A stretch of 61,511 bases of DNA from Nemertoderma westbladi (GCA_032718475.1 JAUCBJ010006112.1:1-61511); one strand, 5' to 3'; positions 46,720-60,473 are shown, numbered from the stretch's first letter. Program-made: numbers and translations. Notes: generated from the letters alone by a model not told the origin.

Positions 46720-47230
46720 CTAAAGGAAGGAAGGAACATCGGATGAACGGGAACCCTGGACCACTCGGTCGAGGTGACCGAGGAAGGAACATCGGACGAA
46801 CGGGAACCCTGGACCACTCGGTCGAGGGGACCGGGAAGGAACATCGGATGAACGGGAACCCTGGACCACTCGGTCGAGGTGACCTAGGGAAGGAACATCG
46901 GACGAACGGGAACCCTGGACCACTCGGTCGAGGGGACCGGGAAGGAACATCGGATGAACGGGAACCCTGGACCACTCGGTCGAGGTGACCTAGGGAAGGA
47001 ACATCGGACGAACGGGAACCCTGGACCACTCGGTCGAGGGGACCGGGAAGGAACATTGGATGAACGGGAACCCTGGACCACTCGGTCGAGGTGACCTAGG
47101 GAAGGAACATCGGATGAACGGGAACCCTGGACCACTCGGTCGAGGTGACCTAGGGAAGGAACATCGGACGAACGGGAACCCTGGACCACTCGGTCGAGGG
47201 GACCGGGAAGGAACATCTGATGAACGGGAA
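46690..47230. repeat. WDR7: Acceptor-junction minisatellite of WDR7 exon F (50-54 bp, about 10 copies)
   Basis: On minus each unit reads TTCATCCGATGTTCCTTCCC then TAG/GTCACCTCGACCGAGTG and GTCCAGGGTTCCC, i.e. pyrimidine tract, AG and the first 30 bases of exon F. The copy nearest the exon (CCTTTAG) is the one that continues into unique coding sequence. The array fills most of the 578-bp intron. Confidence 0.95.
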
Positions 47231-47292
47231 CACTGGAATATTTGCATATTAAATAATATAATTCAAGCAAATTTTCATGAATAGCAGTATCA

Positions 47293-49545
<2,253 letters not shown>

Positions 49546-49564
49546 GCACTGATGCTGTTTGTTA

Positions 49565-49822
<258 letters not shown>

Positions 49823-50012
49823 CTAATAACTGCAAAATGCCTGCTGCAAAATAACTGTAAGTCGTAATTGTCTCTCTAACCTGTTTCTTAACTAACCTGC
49901 TTCATTTGTTTTTTTCCACTTTTACTTTATTTCCAATTTCAATGAACGGGTTGACATTCCCTTTATTTTATACTTAATGGCGCTAAATTATTACAGACTC
50001 AACCAATCTTAC

Positions 50013-50165
50013 CAGTTGATCGATGATACCAGCTGGTCTGGGTGCTATCGTCTCCCAGACGTCCAACAAACTCGATATCGTTATGGGATACAGAGGCTGA
50101 ACGGGAGTGTCGATATCGGTGGCAGCTGGCATCTCATCCGGTATTACCCAGATACACAACCGACC
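50013..50165 (-). CDS. WDR7: WDR7 exon B
   Basis: 51 codons, phase 0. The acceptor is CCCCGACAG/GGT at the inner edge of the 36-bp array; it encodes GRLCIWVIPDEMPAATDIDT, then ISSLLDVWETIAPRPAGIID and QL before CTG/GTAAGA. This corresponds to the vertebrate GDSSGRLNIWNISD and AFDKLNPCPAGIIDQL segments. Confidence 0.92.
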
Positions 50166-52138
50166 CTGTCGGGGAAAAAACAAAACAGATACACAACCGT
50201 CGGAGTCGGGGAAAAAAAACAGATACACAACCGACGGAGTCTGGGAAAAAACAAAACAGATACACAACCGACCCTGTCGAGGAAAAAACAAAACAGATAC
50301 ACAACAGACTGAGTCGGAGAAAAACAAAACAGATACACAACCGACGGAGTCGGGGAAAAACAAAACAGATACACAACCGACGGAGTCGGGGAAAAACAAA
50401 ACAGATACACAACCGACGGAGTCGGGGAAAAACAAAACAGATACACAACCGACGGAGTCGGGGAAAAACAAAACAGATACACAACCGACCCTGTCGAGGA
50501 AAAAACAAAACAGATACACAACAGACTGAGTCGGAGAAAAACAAAACAGATACACAACCGACGGAGTCGGGGAAAAACATAACAGATAGACAACCGACCC
50601 TGTCGGGGAAAAAACAAAACAGATACACAACAGACTGAGTAGGGGAAAAACAAAATAGATACACAACCGACTGAGTCGGGGAAAAACAAAACAGTTACAC
50701 AACCGACGTAGTCGGGGAAAAACAAAACGGATACACAACAGACTGAGTCGGGGAAAAACAAAACAGATACACAACCGACGGAGTCGGGGAAAAACAAAAC
50801 AGATACACAACAGACTGAGTCGGGGAAAAACAAAACAGATACACAACAGAATGAGTCGGGGAAAAACAAAACAGATACACAACATACGTAGTCGGGGAAA
50901 AAACAAAACAGATACACAACAGACTGAGTCGGGGAAAAACAAAACAGATACACAACCGACCCTGTCGGGAAAAAAACAAAACAGATACACAACAGACGGA
51001 GTCGGGGAAAAACAAAACAGATACACAACAGACGTAGTCGGGGAAAAACAAAACAGATACACAACAGACGGAGTCGGGGAAAAACAAAACAGATACACAA
51101 CAGACTGAGTCGGGAAAAACAAAACAGATACACAACAGACGTAGTCGGGGAAAAAACAAAACAGATACACAACAGTCTGAGTCGGGGAAAAACAAAACAG
51201 ATACACAACAGACTGAGTCGGGAAAAACAAAACAGATACACAACAGACGTAGTCGGGGAAAAAACAAAACAGATACACCACAGTCTGAGTCGGGGAAAAA
51301 CAAAACAGATACACAACAGACTGAGTCGGGGAAAAACAAAACAGATACACAACAGACTGAGTCGGGAAAAACAAAACAGATACACAACAGACGTAGTCGG
51401 GGAAAAAACAAAACAGATACACAACAGTCTGAGTCGGGGAAAAACAAAACAGATACACAACAGACGGAGTCGGGGAAAAACAAAACAGATACACAACAGA
51501 CTGACTCGGGGAAAAACAAAACAGATACACAACAGACTGAGTCGGGAAAAACAAAACAGATACACAACAGACGTAGTCGGGGAAAAAACAAAACAGATAC
51601 ACAACAGTCTGAGTCGGGGAAAAACAAAACAGTTACACAACCGACGTAGTCGGGGAAAAACAAAACAGATACACAACAGACGGAGTCGGGGAAAAACAAA
51701 ACAGATACACAACAGACGGAGTCGGGGAAAAACAAAACAGATACACAACAGACTGACTCGGGGAAAAACAAAACAGATACACAACAGACTGAGTCGGGGA
51801 AAAACAAAACAGATACACAACAGACTGAGTCGGGAAAAACAAAACAGATACACAACAGACGTAGTCGGGGAAAAAACAAAACAGATACACAACAGTCTGA
51901 GTCGGGGAAAAACAAAACAGATACACAACAGACGTAGTCGGGGAAAAAACAAAACAGATACACAACAGACGGAGTCGGGGGAAAAACAAAACAGATACAC
52001 AACAGACGTAGTCGGGGAAAAAACAAAACAGATACACAACAGACTGAGTCGGGGAAAAACAAAACAGATACACAACAGACGGAGTCGGGAAAAACAAAAC
52101 AGATACACAACAGACGTAGTCGGGGAAAAAAACATAAT
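50149..52138. repeat. WDR7: Acceptor-junction minisatellite of WDR7 exon B (36 bp, about 55 copies)
   Basis: On minus each unit reads TTTTGTTTTTTCCCCGAC then AG or TCC/TAC, then GGTCGGTTGTGTATCTG-like sequence: polypyrimidine tract, AG (kept in a few copies as CGACAGGGTCGG, mutated in most) and the first 17 bases of exon B. Units of about 36 bp keep minus-strand frames open for hundreds of codons (repeats of FPDSVCCVSVL), which are not genes. Confidence 0.95.
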
Positions 52139-52154
52139 GTGGGGAGGACGGTGA

Positions 52155-52870
52155 ATCGACTAACCACAGAGTCGCCCCTTAGTAACAACTTATAGAATCG
52201 ACTAACCACAGAGTCGCCCCTAAGAAACAACTTATAGAATCGACTAACCTCAGAGTCGCCCCTTAGTAACAACTTATAGAATCGACTAACCTCAGAGTCG
52301 CCCCTTAGTAACAACTTATAGAATCGACTAACCTCAGAGTCGCCCCTTAGTAACAACTTATAGAATCGACTAACCTCAGAGTCGCCCCTTAGTAACAACT
52401 TATAGAATCGACTAACCTCAGAGTCGCCCCTTAGTAACAACTTATAGAATCGACTAACCTCAGAGTCGCCCCTTAGTAACAACTTATAGAATCGACTAAC
52501 CTCAGAGTCGCCCCTTAGTAACAACTTATAGAATCGACTAACCTCAGAGCCGCCCCTTAGTAACAACTTATATAATCGACTAACCACAGAGTCGCCCCTT
52601 AGTAACAACTTATAGAATCGACTAACCTCAGAGTCGCCCCTTAGTAACAACTTATAGAATCGACTAACCTCAGAGTCGCCCCTTAGTAACAACTTATAGA
52701 ATCGACTAACCTCAGAGTCGCCCCTTAGTAACAACTTATAGAATCGACTAACCTCAGAGTCGCCCCTTAGTAACAACTTATAGAATCGACTAACCTCAGA
52801 GTCGCCCCTTAGTAACAACTTATAGAATCGACTAACCTCAGAGTCGCCCCTTAGTAACAACTTATAGAAT
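52155..52870. repeat. WDR7: Donor-junction minisatellite of WDR7 exon A (42 bp, 17 copies)
   Basis: On minus each unit reads ATTCTATAAGTTGTTACTAA, then GGGGCGACTCTGAG/GTTAGTCG: the last 34 bases of exon A plus 8 intron bases with the donor. In frame it encodes FYKLLLRGDSEVSR repeatedly. Copies are nearly identical; a few have A/C or T/A changes. Together with the 36-bp array it makes up essentially all of the 2.67-kb intron between exons A and B. Confidence 0.97.
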
Positions 52871-53026
52871 GGTTGACGCCTTCCATAGAAAAAAGTTAGA
52901 GCCGGAGGGCAGGGAAGTTCTTCACCGTCAACCACCTCTAGATGGCGTAACACATGTGGCGCCATATAAGAGCTATGGGGCGGCTTAGATACACCTCTGC
53001 GGAAGCTGCCGCTGTCAGGATTACAA
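52837..53026 (-). CDS. WDR7: WDR7 exon A (most 5' exon seen); rabconnectin-3 beta
   Basis: WDR7 is the WD40 partner of DMXL1/2 in the rabconnectin-3 complex, which promotes V-ATPase assembly on endosomes and synaptic vesicles. Nine exons on minus (A to I, 53026 down to 33336) encode a central stretch of about 450-500 residues of the ~1490-residue family protein: part of the N-terminal WD40 region and the following linker. Exon A follows acceptor TTATTTAG/TTGTAA and encodes CNPDSGSFRRGVSKPP, then LEVVDGEELPCPPALTFFYG and RRQPFYKLLLRGDSE (vertebrate ELLICPPVTRFFYGC..HKLLIQGDSS/GRLNIW). Its donor GAG/GTTAGT is the first of 17 tandem copies. No exon for the N-terminal ~300 residues was found upstream. 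Confidence 0.94.
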
Positions 53027-53099
53027 CTAAATAATAAAATATCAGATAATAAACAATAAAGTAATCGCAGCTAAAAATACATTTCTGAGACAGGATGAA

Positions 53100-53495
53100 T
53101 AGCTGAACATTAATTTATTTTTATTCATTTAGTCAGAACAAATAAAAATCATCGTGGGCCCAGCTTAGCAAGAATGGTAGAAGATGGCGCTCTAACCATT
53201 CCGATAAAGAGATAGACCTGGGAATACGACTTTGGTGCGCTAATAATCCTTCTACTACAGTATTATACTGTAATCGGCCTGCTGCATTGCAGCTGCACAT
53301 TGAGATGCTTTTGCTGACTAACAAATAAATTTGTGCGACCACCCATGGACCACCATACAATATATAATTGGTTGGCTGTGATGCAGCGTGCATTAAGAAT
53401 GCGCTGACACAACTCCTTATCTACCATGACTTTCGCGAGAATATCCACATCTTCAAGAGCAGTATCCTTAATCAAGAAAGTAATGGGCTGTCCAC
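53100..53495 (-). mobile_element. LINE 3'-end fragment
   Basis: Minus-strand translation GQPITFLIKDTALEDVDILA and KVMVDKELCQRI resembles the 3' end of the LINE family (DDLANVMGDRELWRRNF). The GCAGCTGCAATGCAGCA stretch (about 53279-53295) matches copy C just before its (TAG)n tail. Only the end of the element is present. Confidence 0.65.
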
Positions 53496-53609
53496 TATAA
53501 TAGTGGCCCTTATTGCACTTTTTCTCCGAATTTCGATTTTTAATAGTGATATTTTGTACTCCATCGCGTGAAAAAAACATTTTGAAAGATAATTTATCTT
53601 TCAACTTTT

Positions 53610-53672
53610 TAATAATCTATGGTTAACAACCGTCGGTTAACAACCGTCGGTTAACAACCGTCGGTTAACATA
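53610..53672. repeat. 17-bp tandem, about 3.5 copies
   Basis: GGTTAACAACCGTCGGTTAA repeats with a 17-bp period; each unit is itself nearly palindromic (GTTAAC, ACCGTCGGT). A GACA-rich tract follows at about 53730-53770. Confidence 0.9.
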
Positions 53673-54165
53673 TCCAACCGTCAGAGTTATCGAAGTCTGA
53701 CGTCTACCGGTCTGTCCATCAAAATGTACGACAGACAGACATACCGATCGAATGACAGACAGACAGACATTATTCCTCCAAACATTAAAGCTGACATTGG
53801 AAATTATATCAGCGACCCCGAAAACCCACGTGATAAAAATTTGCATTGCTCAATGGTAAGCTTCCTTAATGCCAGACATTATTAACCAGTCAACACATGG
53901 GCACATTATGTTGTCAGTGGTAATGATTATGAAGTGATTTTCAATATTGACATAAACCGAAACAAGAGAAACTAAATGCCACTAAATATGTGCAGAAAAT
54001 CATTAAAGGTTTGAATCTAAGCAGTTACGGGGTGATTGTTGTAAGTATGAACTTGTCACAAAGTATTAGTCGTTATAAAAACAGCCCAATCGACAGCCGT
54101 AATAGATTTTCTTCTGATCGGTTTTGGTCAGTGTTGCAACGGGATCCCGATCCTGTTGCAACACT
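53673..54165. other. Spacer between LINE fragment and 56-bp array
   Basis: No exon recognised. It ends with an 11-bp-arm hairpin AGTGTTGCAAC / GTTGCAACACT at 54130-54166 enclosing GGGATCCC. Confidence 0.5.
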
Positions 54166-54171
54166 AGTTTG

Positions 54172-55929
54172 GGCCTACACGTTACATAACAGTTTCATTT
54201 GTAACAGGTACGTAACAACTTATTGTTGGCCTACACGTTACATAACAGTTTCATTTGTAACAGGTAAGTAACAACTTATTGTTGGCCTACACGTTACATA
54301 ACAGTTTCATTTGTAACAGGTACGTAACAACTTATTGTTGGCCTACACGTTACATAACAGTTTCATTTGTAACAGGTAAGTAACAACTTATTGTGGGCCT
54401 ACACGTTACATAACAGTCTCATTTGTAACAGGTAAGTAACAACTTATTGTTGGCCTACACGTTACATAACAGTTTCATTTGTAACAGGTAAGTAACAACT
54501 TATTGTGGGCCTACACGTTACATAACAGTTTCATTTGTAACAGGTAAGTAACAACTTATTGTGGGCCTACACGTTACATAACAGTTTCATTTGTAACAGG
54601 TAAGTAACAACTTATTGTTGGCCTACACGTTACATAACAGTTTCATTTGTAACAGGTACGTAACAACTTATTGTTGGCCTACACGTTACATAACAGTCTC
54701 ATTTGTAACAGGTAAGTAACAACTTATTGTTGGCCTACACGTTACATAACAGTTTCATTTGTAACAGGTAAGTAACAACTTATTGTGGGCCTACACGTTA
54801 CATAACAGTTTCATTTGTAACAGGTAAGTAACAACTTATTGTGGGCCTACACGTTACATAACAGTTTCATTTGTAACAGGTAAGTAACAACTTATTGTTG
54901 GCCTACACGTTACATAACAGTTTCATTTGTAACAGGTACGTAACAACTTATTGTTGGCCTACACGTTACATAACAGTTTCATTTGTAACAGGTACGTAAC
55001 AACTTATTGTTGGCCTACACGTTACATAACAGTTTCATTTGTAACAGGTACGTAACAACTTATTGTTTGCCAACACGTTACATAACAGTTTCATTTGTAA
55101 CAGGTAAGTAACAACTTATTGTTGGCCTACACGTTACATAACAGTTTCATTTGTAACAGGTACGTAACAACTTATTGTTTGCCAACACGTTACATAACAG
55201 TTTCATTTGTAACAGGTAAGTAACAACTTATTGTTGGCCTACACGTTACATAACAGTTTCATTTGTAACAGGTACGTAACAACTTATTGTGGGCCTACAC
55301 GTTACATAACAGTTTCATTTGTAACAGGTAAGTAACAACTTATTGTTGGCCTACACGTTACATAACAGTTTCATTTGTAACAGGTACGTAACAACTTATT
55401 GTTGGCCTACACGTTACATAACAGTTTCATTTGTAACAGGTACGTAACAACTTATTGTTGGCCTACACGTTACATAACAGTTTCATTTGTAACAGGTACG
55501 TAACAACTTATTGTTTGCCAACACGTTACATAACAGTTTCATTTGTAACAGGTAAGTAACAACTTATTGTTGGCCTACACGTTACATAACAGTTTCATTT
55601 GTAACAGGTACGTAACAACTTATTGTTTGCCAACACGTTACATAACAGTTTCATTTGTAACAGGTAAGTAACAACTTATTGTTGGCCTACACGTTACATA
55701 ACAGTTTCATTTGTAACAGGTACGTAACAACTTATTGTGGGCCTACACGTTACATAACAGTTTCATTTGTAACAGGTAAGTAACAACTTATTGTTGGCCT
55801 ACACGTTACATAACAGTTTCATTTGTAACAGGTACGTAACAACTTATTGTGGGCCTACACGTTACATAACAGTTTCATTTGTAACAGGTAAGTAACAACT
55901 TATTGTGGGCCTACACGTTACATAACAGT
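54172..55929. repeat. 56-bp minisatellite, about 31 copies, each with a consensus 5' splice site
   Basis: Unit GGCCTACACGTTACATAACA, GTTTCATTTGTAACAG/GTA(A/C)GT, then AACAACTTATTGTT. The plus strand carries CAG/GTAAGT or CAG/GTACGT in each copy. Variants TTTGCCAACACG, TGGGCC and CAGTCTC recur at fixed offsets (for instance CAGTCTC 280 bp apart, five units), showing higher-order block duplication. No exon could be recognised on either side. Confidence 0.96.
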
Positions 55930-56540
55930 GTATGTTGCCCCCCTTGTCAGAATTTCAAATATGTGTTTTTTGATTTAATCTATAGAATAATTTAATGTGG
56001 ATATAAAATCTGAAAACCGCTTAGCGAAACCTCTTTTAGTTCTGAAGTTAACGCTGGTTTTCTGTATAACGGTCTGTCAGTCAAATTGTAAGACATACAG
56101 AGAGACTAGATTGCACCAAAATACTACCCCTTTAAAACGTTAGAGTCAAATATCAGAAGTTTTGACAAACAATTAATTATGTGACCAAAAATGTGGTGTG
56201 GTATGTCAATGATTAACTCTATTCTAGTCGGAATCTAAACTTTTAATAAATTATCTAACCTGGAAGGTAAAGCCTCACACCTTTCTTTCGCCCCGTATAT
56301 TCGTAACAGAGATATCCTAAAGTATCGAGAAAGTTGTATCTTTCTGTTTATTACTAGTAGTCAAGACGTTCTAGAACTAGAAGTAGTTCTCTAGAAGCGT
56401 TCCTTTCTAGTATTTATTAACATTAATAATGTTATTTATATTCCAGAACATTATGTATACTGTATATACTTTGGTATTATTGTCATCAGTATACTATACA
56501 CCATATCCATTGAATATTGTGTCTTATCAAATTAATTTAG
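55930..56540. other. Spacer
   Basis: AT-rich, no feature recognised. Confidence 0.5.
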
Positions 56541-56715
56541 TAGAGTGGCTAAGATTAGCGAACAAGATTACCAAAAGCTTTTTGGGGAACCGGTACATTT
56601 GGGGATAAAAATGGTTGATAAAACAAGAAAATCCTATGCCCCCAAAAAATGTGGCCAAATTAACACTTTCTCAATGTTTATTTCCTTAGCAACATGGATT
56701 TTACAAAGCAACAAG
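56541..56715 (+). CDS. Exon of an unidentified plus-strand gene (upstream of the expanded exon)
   Basis: Acceptor-like ATTAATTTAG precedes, and donor AAG/GTAACT follows. The open frame reads VAKISEQDYQKLFGEPVHL, then GIKMVDKTRKSYAPKKCGQI and NTFSMFISLATWILQSNK. It looks like real conserved protein (mixed charged/aromatic, no low complexity). The FSMF.SLATWIL end vaguely recalls the N-terminal CH-like domain of IFT57, but this is too weak to name. The ORF start codon is a GTG, so this is an internal exon, not a gene start. Confidence 0.5.
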
Positions 56716-56730
56716 GTAACTATCGGTTAG

Positions 56731-57124
56731 ATTTTTCCCAAATTCGGTAAAGACAATCTTTAGTCTAATCGTTATCAATTTATTGAACAATGTACTCCTG
56801 GAGTCATGGTTACCAATATACTTACCAGGGCAACGGAAATTTATCTACTATAATTTCATCAGTTTATTATAATTTGGCTGGTACAATATAGGAAGCTCAT
56901 TAAAATCGTTATTATAAATAAACTATTGTGGATTTTAAACTAAAACAAATAAGTAAGTTACACCAGAAATCATTACAACAATCCCAATTTGCTACTATGT
57001 CAACTTCCTCTAAATTTACAAAATTATACTTATACAGTGCAGTAGAGTTCGGTAGCTCTAGATCACAAATTATTTAATATTGATTATTATGAAATAATGT
57101 TTGTAAATTAATAGCCTCGTGCAG
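56731..57124. other. Presumed intron between the two plus-strand exons
   Basis: AT-rich, ending at a CCTCGTGCAG acceptor. Reading phases of the flanking exons do not match under the simplest splice choice, so a further small exon or another acceptor (TGCTAAG at 57132) may be used. Confidence 0.4.
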
Positions 57125-60100
57125 ATGCTAAGGGAAAGCGCATCCCTACGTACATTGTTTATCACAGAGATACAAAAGAACTTACTTTGAAGGAACTCTG
57201 TAGAGATACAACGGAACTTACTTTGAAGGAACTCTGTAGAGATACAACGGAACTTACTTTGATGGAACTCTGTAGAGATACAACGGAACTTACTTTGATG
57301 GAACTCTGTAGAGATACAACGGAACTTACTTTGATGGAACTCTGTAGAGATACAACGGAACTTACTTTGACGGAATTCTGTAGAGATACAACGGAACTTA
57401 CTTTGAAGGGACTCTGTAGAGATACAATGAAACTTACTTTGATGGAACTCTGTAGAGATACAACGGAACTTACTTTGAAGGGACTCTGTAGAGATACAAT
57501 GGAACTTACTTTGATGGAACTCTGTAGAGATACAACGGAACTTACTTTGAAGGGACTCTGTAGAGATACAACGGAACTTACTTTGATGGAACTCTGTAGA
57601 GATACAACGGAACTTACTTTGAAGGGACTCTGTAGAGATACAATGGAACTTACTTTGAAGGGACTCTGTAGAGATACAACGGAACTTACTTTGACGGGAC
57701 TCTGTAGAGATACAACGGAACTTACTTTGTAGGAACTCTGTAGAGATACAACGGAACCTACTTTGACGGGACTCTGTAGAGATACAACGGAACTTACTTT
57801 GGCGGGACTCTGTAGAGATACAACGGAACTTACTTTGATGGAACTCTGTAGAGATACAACGGAACTTACTTTGATGGAACTCTGTAGAGATACAACGGAA
57901 CTTACTTTGAAGGAACTCTGTAGAGATACAGCGGAACTTACTTTGGCGGGACTCTATAGAGAGAGATACAACGGAACTTACTTTGAAGGGACTCTGTAGA
58001 GATACAACGGAACTTACTTTGATGGAACTCTGTAGAGATACAACGGAACTTACTTTGATGGAACTCTGTAGAGATACAACGGAACTTACTTTGTAGGAAC
58101 TCTGTAGAGATACAACGGAACTTACTTTGTAGGAACTCTGTAGAGATACAACGGAACTTACTTTGATGGAACTCTGTAGAGATACAACGGAACTTACTTT
58201 GAAGGGACTCTGTAGAGATACAACGGAACTTACTTTGATGGAACTCTGTAGAGATACAACGGAACTTACTTTGAAGGGACTCTGTAGAGATACAATGGAA
58301 CTTACTTTGAAGGGACACTGTAGAGATACAACGGAACTTACTTTGACGGGACTCTGTAGAGATACAACGGAACTTACTTTGTAGGAACTCTGTAGAGATA
58401 CAACGGAACTTACTTTGATGGAACTCTGTAGAGATACAACGGAACTTACTTTGATGGAACTCTGTAGAGATACAACGGAACTTACTTTGAAGGAACTCTG
58501 TAGAGATACAGCGGAACTTACTTTGGCGGGACTCTATAGAGAGAGATACAACGGAACTTACTTTGAAGGGACTCTGTAGAGATACAACGGAACTTACTTT
58601 GATGGAACTCTGTAGAGATACAACGGAACTTACTTTGATGGAACTCTGTAGAGATACAACGGAACTTACTTTGACGGGACTCTGTAGAGATAGAACGGAA
58701 CTTACTTTGATGGAACTCTGTAGAGATACAACGGAATTTACTTTGATGGGACTCTGTAGAGATACAACATGACTTACTTTGAAGGAACTCTGTAGAGATA
58801 CAACGGAACTTACTTTGTAGGAACTCTGTAGAGATACAACGGAACTTACTTTGTAGGAACTCTGTAGAGATACAACGGAACTTACTTTGAAGGGACTCTG
58901 TAGAGAGATACAATGGAACTTACTTTGAAGGGACTCTTTAGAGATACAACGGAACTTACTTTGACGGAACTCTGTAGAGATACAACGGAACTTACTTTGT
59001 AGGAACTCTGTAGAGATACAACGGAACCTACTTTGACGGGACTCTGTAGAGATAGAACGGAACTTACTTCGACGGGACACTGTAGAGATACAACGGAACT
59101 TACTTTGTAGGAACTCTGTAGAGATACAACGGAACTTACTTTGACGGGACTCTGTAGAGATACAACGGAACTTACTTTGATGGAACTCTGTAGAGATACA
59201 ACGGAACTTACTTTGTAGGAACTCTGTAGAGATACAACGGAACTTACTTTGACGGGACATTGTAGAGATACAACGGAACTTACTTTGTAGGAACTCTGTT
59301 GAGATACAACGGAACTTACTTTGGAGGGACTCTGTAGAGATACAACGGAACTTACTTTGTAGGAACTCTTTAGAGATACAACGGAACTTACTTTGATGGA
59401 ACTCTGTAGAGATACAACGGAACTTACTTTGTAGGAACTCTGTAGAGATACAACGGAACCTACTTTGACGGAACTCTGTAGAGATACAACGGAACTTACT
59501 TTGAAGGGACTCTGTAGAGATACAACGGAACTTACTTTGTAGGGACTATGTAGAGATACAACGGAAGTTACTTTGTAGGAACTCTGTAGAGATACAACGG
59601 AACTTACTTTGACGGAACTCTATAGAGAGAGATACAACGGAACTTACTCTGAAGGGACTCTGTAGAGATACAACGGAACTTACTTTGATGGAACTCTGTA
59701 GAGATACAACGGAACTTACTTTGAAGGGACTCTGTAGAGATACAACGGAACTTACTTTGAAGGGACTCTGTAGAGATACAACGGAACTTACTTTGACGGA
59801 ACTCTATAGAGAGAGATACAACGGAACTTACTTTGAAGGGACTCTGTAGAGATACAACGGAACTTACTTTGAAGGGACTCTGTAGAGATACAACGGAACT
59901 TACTTTGACGGAACTCTATAGAGAGAGATACAACGGAACTTACTTTGATGGAACTCTGTAGAGATACAACGGAACTTACTTTGACGGGACTCTGTAGAGA
60001 TACAACGGAACTTACTTCGATGGAACTCTGTAGAGATACAACGGAACTTACTTTGACGGAACTCTATAGAGAGAGATACAACGGAACTTACTTTGAAGGG

Positions 60101-60473
60101 ACTCTGTAGAGATACAACGGAACTTACTTTGAAGGGACTCTGTAGAGATACAACGGAACTTACTTTGACGGAACTCTATAGAGAGAGATACAACGGAACT
60201 TACTTTGAAGGGACTCTGTAGAGATACAACGGAACTTACTTTGTAGGGACTATGTAGAGATACAACGGAACTTACTTTGTAGGAACTCTGTAGAGATACA
60301 ACGGAACTTACTTTGACGGAACTCTATAGAGAGAGATACAACGGAACTTACTTTGAAGGGACTCTGTAGAGATACAACGGAACTTACTTTGAAGGGACTC
60401 TGTAGAGATACAACGGAACTTACTTCGATGGAACTCTGTAGAGATACAACGGATGATGAATTATTTCACTATA
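57125..60473 (+). CDS. Coding exon expanded by a 36-bp minisatellite (unidentified gene)
   Basis: After acceptor GTGCAG the frame reads AKGKRIPTYIVYHRDTKEL then TLKELCRDTT. It next enters about 90 copies of a 36-bp, 12-codon unit (ELTLKELCRDTT), and unique sequence resumes in the same motif as CRDTTDDELFHYK before donor AAG/GTAGCA (60473/60474). The unexpanded exon would thus read continuously TKELTLKELCRDTTDDELFH. As it stands, TTGTAG variants put in-frame stops into the array (first near 57729) and GAGAGAGATAC variants change the unit to 40 bp, so full translation is impossible. The allele is either a broken gene or is spliced around the array. Product unknown. Confidence 0.5.
57166..60450. 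repeat. 36-bp minisatellite, about 90 copies
   Basis: Unit GAACTCTGTAGAGATACAAC plus GGAACTTACTTTGAAG. Seeds of the original duplication are visible at the left edge: AGAGATACAAAAGA and AGAGATACAACGGA lie 36 bp apart in the unexpanded exon. On minus each unit contains TCTCTACAG and AAAGTAAGT, which look like an acceptor and a donor. Sub-blocks with the AGAGAGAGATAC variant recur, so higher-order copying has occurred. Confidence 0.96.

Noticed and set aside
46505-47270. Several minus-strand ORFs with RSPRPSGPGFPF or DRVVQGSRSSDVPS repeats
   Set aside because: Array reading frames; only 46522-46719 is a WDR7 exon.
49983-52135. Minus-strand ORFs of 539 and 663 residues, Cys/Phe-rich, like a multi-pass membrane protein
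   Set aside because: The apparent hydrophobicity comes from the 36-bp acceptor array; only the terminal part (exon B) is real coding sequence.
56541-56715. Identification as IFT57
   Set aside because: Only a short FSMF.SLATWIL-like resemblance; the rest does not match what I recall of IFT57, so the product is left unnamed.
57938-59260. 440-residue minus-strand ORF (SKFRCISTEF repeats)
   Set aside because: Reverse-strand reading of the 36-bp repeat; the plus strand has unique coding flanks that explain the unit.
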